Source of the DNA: Pseudotamlana agarivorans
GTDB lineage: Bacteria; Bacteroidota; Bacteroidia; Flavobacteriales; Flavobacteriaceae
Direction: 5' to 3'
DNA length: 64,000 nucleotides
NCBI RefSeq assembly: GCF_001642835.1
Contig: NZ_LXEI01000003.1
Span: forward strand, 186,001-250,000
How positions within the stretch are numbered: the first letter of the stretch is position 1; every line of letters starts with the position of its first letter. The notes under the pieces are model-generated. The model had not been told where the DNA came from. It made no database searches and saw only the letters and a program-made list of their open reading frames with translations. Below, one piece after another: positions 60,494 to 64,000 of this stretch. The translations under genes and the position numbers were made by a program.

Positions 60494-63088
60494 ATGGTAA
60501 TGAAAACTACATTTACTAGGCGGTCGTGCGCGAAAAAATCACGAACAACATTCTATTTATTATTTCTAGTTCTTTTAACAACACAGTTTGTTGTTGGTCA
60601 AACCGTGTATAAGATTACAGATCCCGAAGATATTAGGGGTTTATCATCAACATTGGTTCCAGGAGATATTGTTGAGCTTGCCAATGGGGTTTATGACAAT
60701 TCCGGGCGTATGCGCTTTGGTGCCAACGGAACAGAAGACAATCCAATTATTTTTAGAGCGGAAACTCCAGGAGGCGTAACATTTACTAACGGGGCGCGTT
60801 TGAGTATTAGCGGTGATCATGTGATTGTAGATGGTTTCTATTGGAAAGGCGGTTATGGCTCAAGTGCCGTAATTGAATTTAGAGACAGTAGTGATTTAGC
60901 GTATAATAGTACGCTTCAAAATTGTGCTATGGATGGTTTGATTGTAGATCCAAGTGATGAAGTGGTTGGGCAAAGTAAAAAACACAACTGGGTTAAATTG
61001 TATGGAAGTCATAACAGCGTCATCAACTGCTCATTTATGAACAAAAAGAATGCAGGCGCTTTAATCCTTGTAGAACTTTATTATAATATGTCTGATAATG
61101 GTGGTGACCAATGTGTAGAAGTAGGGCATACGATTAGTAATAACTATTTTTACAATTTTGAAAAAATTGATCCAACCTTAACAAATGCTGGTGATAGCGA
61201 AACTATTCGTATAGGAGTAAGCGGTGGTCAAATGGTAAATGCAAACTGTTTGGTTAGTAATAATTACTTTGTTAAGTCGGACGGTGAAAACGAAATCATT
61301 ACTAATAAAAGTAAAGGAAACTCTTATATCAACAATACATTTAGAAGTTGCAGAGGTTCTTTAGTACTGCGACATGGTTCTAATGCTACGGTAGATGGAA
61401 ATTACTTTTTAGGTGAAAATGTTGATGGTACCGGAGGGATTCGAATTGTAGACAGCGACCATAGTATTACCAATAACTATATTCAAGATTGTGTTACGGT
61501 TTTAGATCAAGCTAAATGGAATAATGGTATTACCTTCATAGGTGGAGATCAGTCTAGTGTAGATGATTGTGCGTCGTTGAGTTCGTCAAGTGGCTATCAA
61601 GAAGTGAAAGACATTACACTTTCAAACAATACCATTGTGAACACCAATGCCCCTTTGTTTTACAATATTGATAAGGGTGATGAGCCTAATACAGGAACGG
61701 TGGCAAATAACTTAATTTATTTTAGCTCTGGTAATGCCAATTTAACCGATGTTATTGTTGGAGAAACAGCTACAGCTTATAGTGAAATTGGACAAAGTTT
61801 AGCGTATTCAGGCAATGTATACGCTGGAACAGCTTTAGGTGAATCTGATGGAAATACAGGAAATGGTTTTTCTTTAGAATCAGGAATTACGGCTACACCT
61901 TCTGGTGAGATTTTCACCTTTTCGGGAGCTGCAGGTAAAGGTGCCGATATGGGAGCTTACGAGCCAACTACCGATGCTATGGTAGGTCATGGTATAGGAG
62001 CTTGTTTTCTAAACCATGCAGGAGGTAAAATTACCGATGGCGATTGTAATATAGTTATTAGCGAATCTTTACTTGTGGGTACTTTGGCGCCATTCACTTA
62101 TGAAGCCGACAGTGAAACTGTAAATGTGACGGCCAATGTAAGTTGGACAGCCGCTTCAAATGATTCTTGGATAACTATAGATACCAATGCGGGGGCAGGC
62201 GATGCTGTGGTTACGGTTTCGGTTACTAAACATACAGGGGATGCGAGTCGTACAGGAACCGTTACTTTTACTCAAGATCCTGGTGGCGATGATATTGTTA
62301 GAACCTTAACCGTTACACAAAACGCTCCAAAACCAACCGATTTGGCTACGCTAATTAATGATCAAGGTAACGGGGCCGACGGTGTTGTGGTGAATTCGTT
62401 CTCCATGGAAGAGGTGAATGGAACTACAAAATTTAATTACGCCGTTAATGTTTTAGATAAAGATCAAGGGACTAATTGGTCTTCAGATGGAACAACAGGA
62501 GGTGATTCTTTTATTATCATCGATTTAGGAGCTTACTATGACTTAGAAATTGTTGATTTTGCCTCTGTAAATGGTAAAACCTACGATTTTCAAATTCGTG
62601 TGTCTTCAACAGGAACCGATGATGCCGATTTTACCGATCCGTTTGGAACAGGAAATTTAGTAAGTAGTAGCGATAATACTTTTAAAAGTTTCGTATTGCC
62701 ATCAATTGCTTATGGTACAAGGTATGTTAAAATTCTTGGCTTCGGTCAGCCAAACGGCAGTGGAAGTGCATGGACTTCAATAACCGAACTTGATTTTTAC
62801 GGCGAATTTAGTGCTGCGCTTTCCACAAAAGAAAATGCCTTTGGTAAGAATCTAAAAATGTTCCCTGTGCCTGCACAAGATATTTTAAATATTAAAACCA
62901 ACGATGTGGTTGTGAGTACAGTAGGTGTTTATAGTTTGGATGGTCGTTTAGTTCTGAATCAAACTAATGGGAATTCAACGGGGAACATCATACTAAATAC
63001 GACATCACTAACCAATGGCACCTACCTGGTGAAGGTTACAGATGTGAATGGTTTAAGTGAATCTAGAATGATCATTGTTTCACATTAA
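60494..63088 (+). CDS. PL6 alginate lyase with BACON, discoidin-like and T9SS domains
   Basis: An 864-residue secreted polysaccharide lyase. A signal peptide (to about residue 36, ending FVVGQ) is followed by a PL6 (chondroitinase B-like) beta-helix at about 37-500. The catalytic pair is visible as Lys272 (ENEIITNKSKGNSY) and Arg293 (SLVLRHGSNAT), with the same 21-residue spacing as Lys250/Arg271 of chondroitinase B. A BACON domain (about 520-610, VTANVSWTAASNDSWITI), a discoidin/F5/8-like module (about 620-775) and a type IX secretion tail (from NLKMFPVPAQDILNI) follow. It should act on alginate outside the cell, probably with the next gene. Confidence 0.9.
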   Translation: MVMKTTFTRRSCAKKSRTTFYLLFLVLLTTQFVVGQTVYKITDPEDIRGLSSTLVPGDIVELANGVYDNSGRMRFGANGTEDNPIIFRAETPGGVTFTNGARLSISGDHVIVDGFYWKGGYGSSAVIEFRDSSDLAYNSTLQNCAMDGLIVDPSDEVVGQSKKHNWVKLYGSHNSVINCSFMNKKNAGALILVELYYNMSDNGGDQCVEVGHTISNNYFYNFEKIDPTLTNAGDSETIRIGVSGGQMVNANCLVSNNYFVKSDGENEIITNKSKGNSYINNTFRSCRGSLVLRHGSNATVDGNYFLGENVDGTGGIRIVDSDHSITNNYIQDCVTVLDQAKWNNGITFIGGDQSSVDDCASLSSSSGYQEVKDITLSNNTIVNTNAPLFYNIDKGDEPNTGTVANNLIYFSSGNANLTDVIVGETATAYSEIGQSLAYSGNVYAGTALGESDGNTGNGFSLESGITATPSGEIFTFSGAAGKGADMGAYEPTTDAMVGHGIGACFLNHAGGKITDGDCNIVISESLLVGTLAPFTYEADSETVNVTANVSWTAASNDSWITIDTNAGAGDAVVTVSVTKHTGDASRTGTVTFTQDPGGDDIVRTLTVTQNAPKPTDLATLINDQGNGADGVVVNSFSMEEVNGTTKFNYAVNVLDKDQGTNWSSDGTTGGDSFIIIDLGAYYDLEIVDFASVNGKTYDFQIRVSSTGTDDADFTDPFGTGNLVSSSDNTFKSFVLPSIAYGTRYVKILGFGQPNGSGSAWTSITELDFYGEFSAALSTKENAFGKNLKMFPVPAQDILNIKTNDVVVSTVGVYSLDGRLVLNQTNGNSTGNIILNTTSLTNGTYLVKVTDVNGLSESRMIIVSH

Positions 63089-63124
63089 TATATTATAAAC
63101 AGCTGATTGCTGTAATTTTTTATA

Positions 63125-63257
63125 GGCTGCCTTAAAAGTTGATTTTTCGTCAATCTGAATTTATTTCAGATGCTCATAATTATTGAATTTCAATATTATG
63201 AGATACTGTGTTGAGCACAGAATGACTATAGTTTCAATTTTTAGGGCAGCTTTTTTT
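63125..63257. repeat. Dispersed palindromic element, copy 2, nested in a terminator
   Basis: Outer arms GCTGCC (63126-63131) and GGCAGCTTTTTTT (63245-63257) look like a terminator for the first lyase. Inside lies TAAAAGTTGATTTTTCGTCA, shared with the element at 15548-15684, then CTCATAAT and ATTATGAG arms and GTCAATCTG/CAGAATGAC arms. The shared core with different outer arms suggests insertion into the loop of a terminator. Confidence 0.7.
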
Positions 63258-63369
63258 ATTCTATTGAGAACTAAAGCTTTTATAAATAACTTTTATTACA
63301 AAGTGGATTTGCATTTTTATAATCAGTCAACCAGCTATTTAATACTTTCTTGATTCAAAAAAATAATCC

Positions 63370-63412
63370 TATATTTGGAAAACCAATCTGGAAAACCAAT
63401 AATTGGATTCAG
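63370..63412 (+). promoter_or_regulatory. Promoter and operator-like repeats of the second PL6 lyase
   Basis: TATATTTG (63370-63377), with a weaker TTTC at 63346-63349 in -33 position (20-base spacer), is followed by AAAACCAATCTGG and AAAACCAATAATTGG (63379-63406), nearly identical to the region before the first lyase. The downstream leader (TAAAACTAAA) is also shared. Confidence 0.6.
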
Positions 63413-63446
63413 ATAAAATATCAACTATACTAAAACTAAACTTAAG

Positions 63447-64000
63447 ATGGTAACAAAAATTACGTTCACTAAACGGCTGTGCTTTAAAAAGTCATGGTCA
63501 AAATTCAATTTAATGCTTCTGGGCTTACTCATAACCCAGTTTGTTGCGGCGCAATCGCCTTATACAATTACCAATCCCGATCAATTGGAAAATTTAAGTC
63601 TCGTAGCTGGAGATGTTGTCATTCTAGCTAATGGTACTTACTCTACCGATGAACGCATTACGTTTTCGGGTACAGGAACAGCAGATTCGCCTATTATTTT
63701 TAAAGCTGAAACCCCTGGAGGTGTTGTTTTTACAGGAGGTATGCCAATGAATATTGTTGGTGATCATCTTGTAGTAGATGGGTTTCACTGGAAAGGGGGT
63801 TACGGAGCGAGTAACTTCATACAATTTAGAAGTGGCTCGGTTTACGCAAATCACAGTAGGATTCAAAATTGTGTTATCGATGGATTAGGTATTGATCCAG
63901 ATGATTTGTTTGAAGCTTTGAATCCAGATCCTGGTGATTCAAAATCCATTCCTAAACACCGATGGGTTGTTTTATATGGTACTTATAACAGTGTCGTGAA
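63447..64000 (+). CDS. Second PL6-family alginate lyase, N-terminal part (runs off window)
   Basis: From the ATG at 63447 an open frame of 184 codons continues past the window end. It has a signal peptide (MVTKITFTKRLCFKKSWSKF..., ending FVAAQ) and then PYTITNPDQLENLSLVAGDVVILANGTYSTDERITF, FKAETPGGVVFTGG, VDGFHWKGGYGASNF, closely parallel to the first lyase (DPEDIRGLSS..GDIVELANGVYDN, FRAETPGGVTFTNG, VDGFYWKGGYGSS). The signal peptides are also alike. The catalytic residues lie beyond the window. With the upstream copy it forms a tandem duplicate including promoter and leader. Confidence 0.9.
   Translation, partial: MVTKITFTKRLCFKKSWSKFNLMLLGLLITQFVAAQSPYTITNPDQLENLSLVAGDVVILANGTYSTDERITFSGTGTADSPIIFKAETPGGVVFTGGMPMNIVGDHLVVDGFHWKGGYGASNFIQFRSGSVYANHSRIQNCVIDGLGIDPDDLFEALNPDPGDSKSIPKHRWVVLYGTYNSVV

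Noticed and set aside
63624-63866. Minus-strand frame opposite the second lyase
   Set aside because: The + strand lyase is clearly supported by similarity to its neighbour.

Overview
The window is a stretch of chromosome from a marine-type Flavobacteriaceae (Bacteroidota). The evidence is AT-rich DNA, Bacteroidota -7 promoter boxes (TAnnTTTG) with TTTG/TTG -33 boxes, almost no Shine-Dalgarno sequences, two proteins with type IX secretion (T9SS) tails, the complete MoxR/BatA-E operon, a fused FolK-deoxynucleoside kinase, and tandem PL6 alginate lyases. The species cannot be named from the sequence alone. No prophage, insertion sequence, CRISPR array or rRNA operon was seen.

Layout. 1-5.9 kb: 5' part of dxs, a small lipoprotein, tadA, a degenerate repeat array, a CLC chloride carrier and aspS. 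5.9-12.7 kb: a tetR-tolC-hlyD-RND efflux operon read leftward, with an operator-like inverted repeat upstream of tetR. 12.8-16.3 kb: a polyprenyl synthase with an overlapping unknown gene, then an Rrf2/NsrR-like regulator, a Ric/ScdA di-iron repair protein and a hemerythrin-like protein. The regulator and Ric share an operator-like palindrome. 16.4-18.4 kb: AlbA_2-domain protein and a short-chain dehydrogenase. 18.6-28 kb: moxR, a DUF58 gene, a 556-residue membrane protein, batA, batB, batC, batD and batE. 28-31.4 kb: small membrane protein, SulP anion transporter, beta-carbonic anhydrase and CvpA. 31.5-48.4 kb: mainly housekeeping genes (pheS, OmpA-like protein, GH3-like protein, DUF2797, rpsU, rpoD, AsmA-like protein, queuosine-precursor transporter, folK-dNK, DUF3800, methyltransferase, trmH-type methylase, mutS), then tRNA-Gly and tRNA-Leu.

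48.9-59.8 kb is the most interesting accessory block: two divergent operons around one candidate operator. Leftward are a HmuR-like TonB-dependent haem receptor, a HmuY lipoprotein and a second HmuY-like protein with a T9SS tail. Rightward are a DUF6607 protein, an exported ankyrin protein, a DUF2271 protein carrying an ApbE-type flavinylation motif, a PepSY membrane protein fused to a diflavin NADPH reductase, and two small paralogous proteins, the first with a possible Cys/His metal site. My reading is haem uptake coupled to an outward electron-transfer chain (NADPH, FAD, FMN, membrane, covalent FMN outside) that reduces iron or haem. The window ends with a MliC-like lipoprotein and two tandem PL6 alginate lyases whose promoters, operator-like repeats and leaders are near copies.

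Cross-cutting signals: a 13-base motif TTCCGCGRMAGCG occurs five times, always on the + strand. A dispersed palindromic element occurs twice, each time apparently inside the loop of a transcription terminator.
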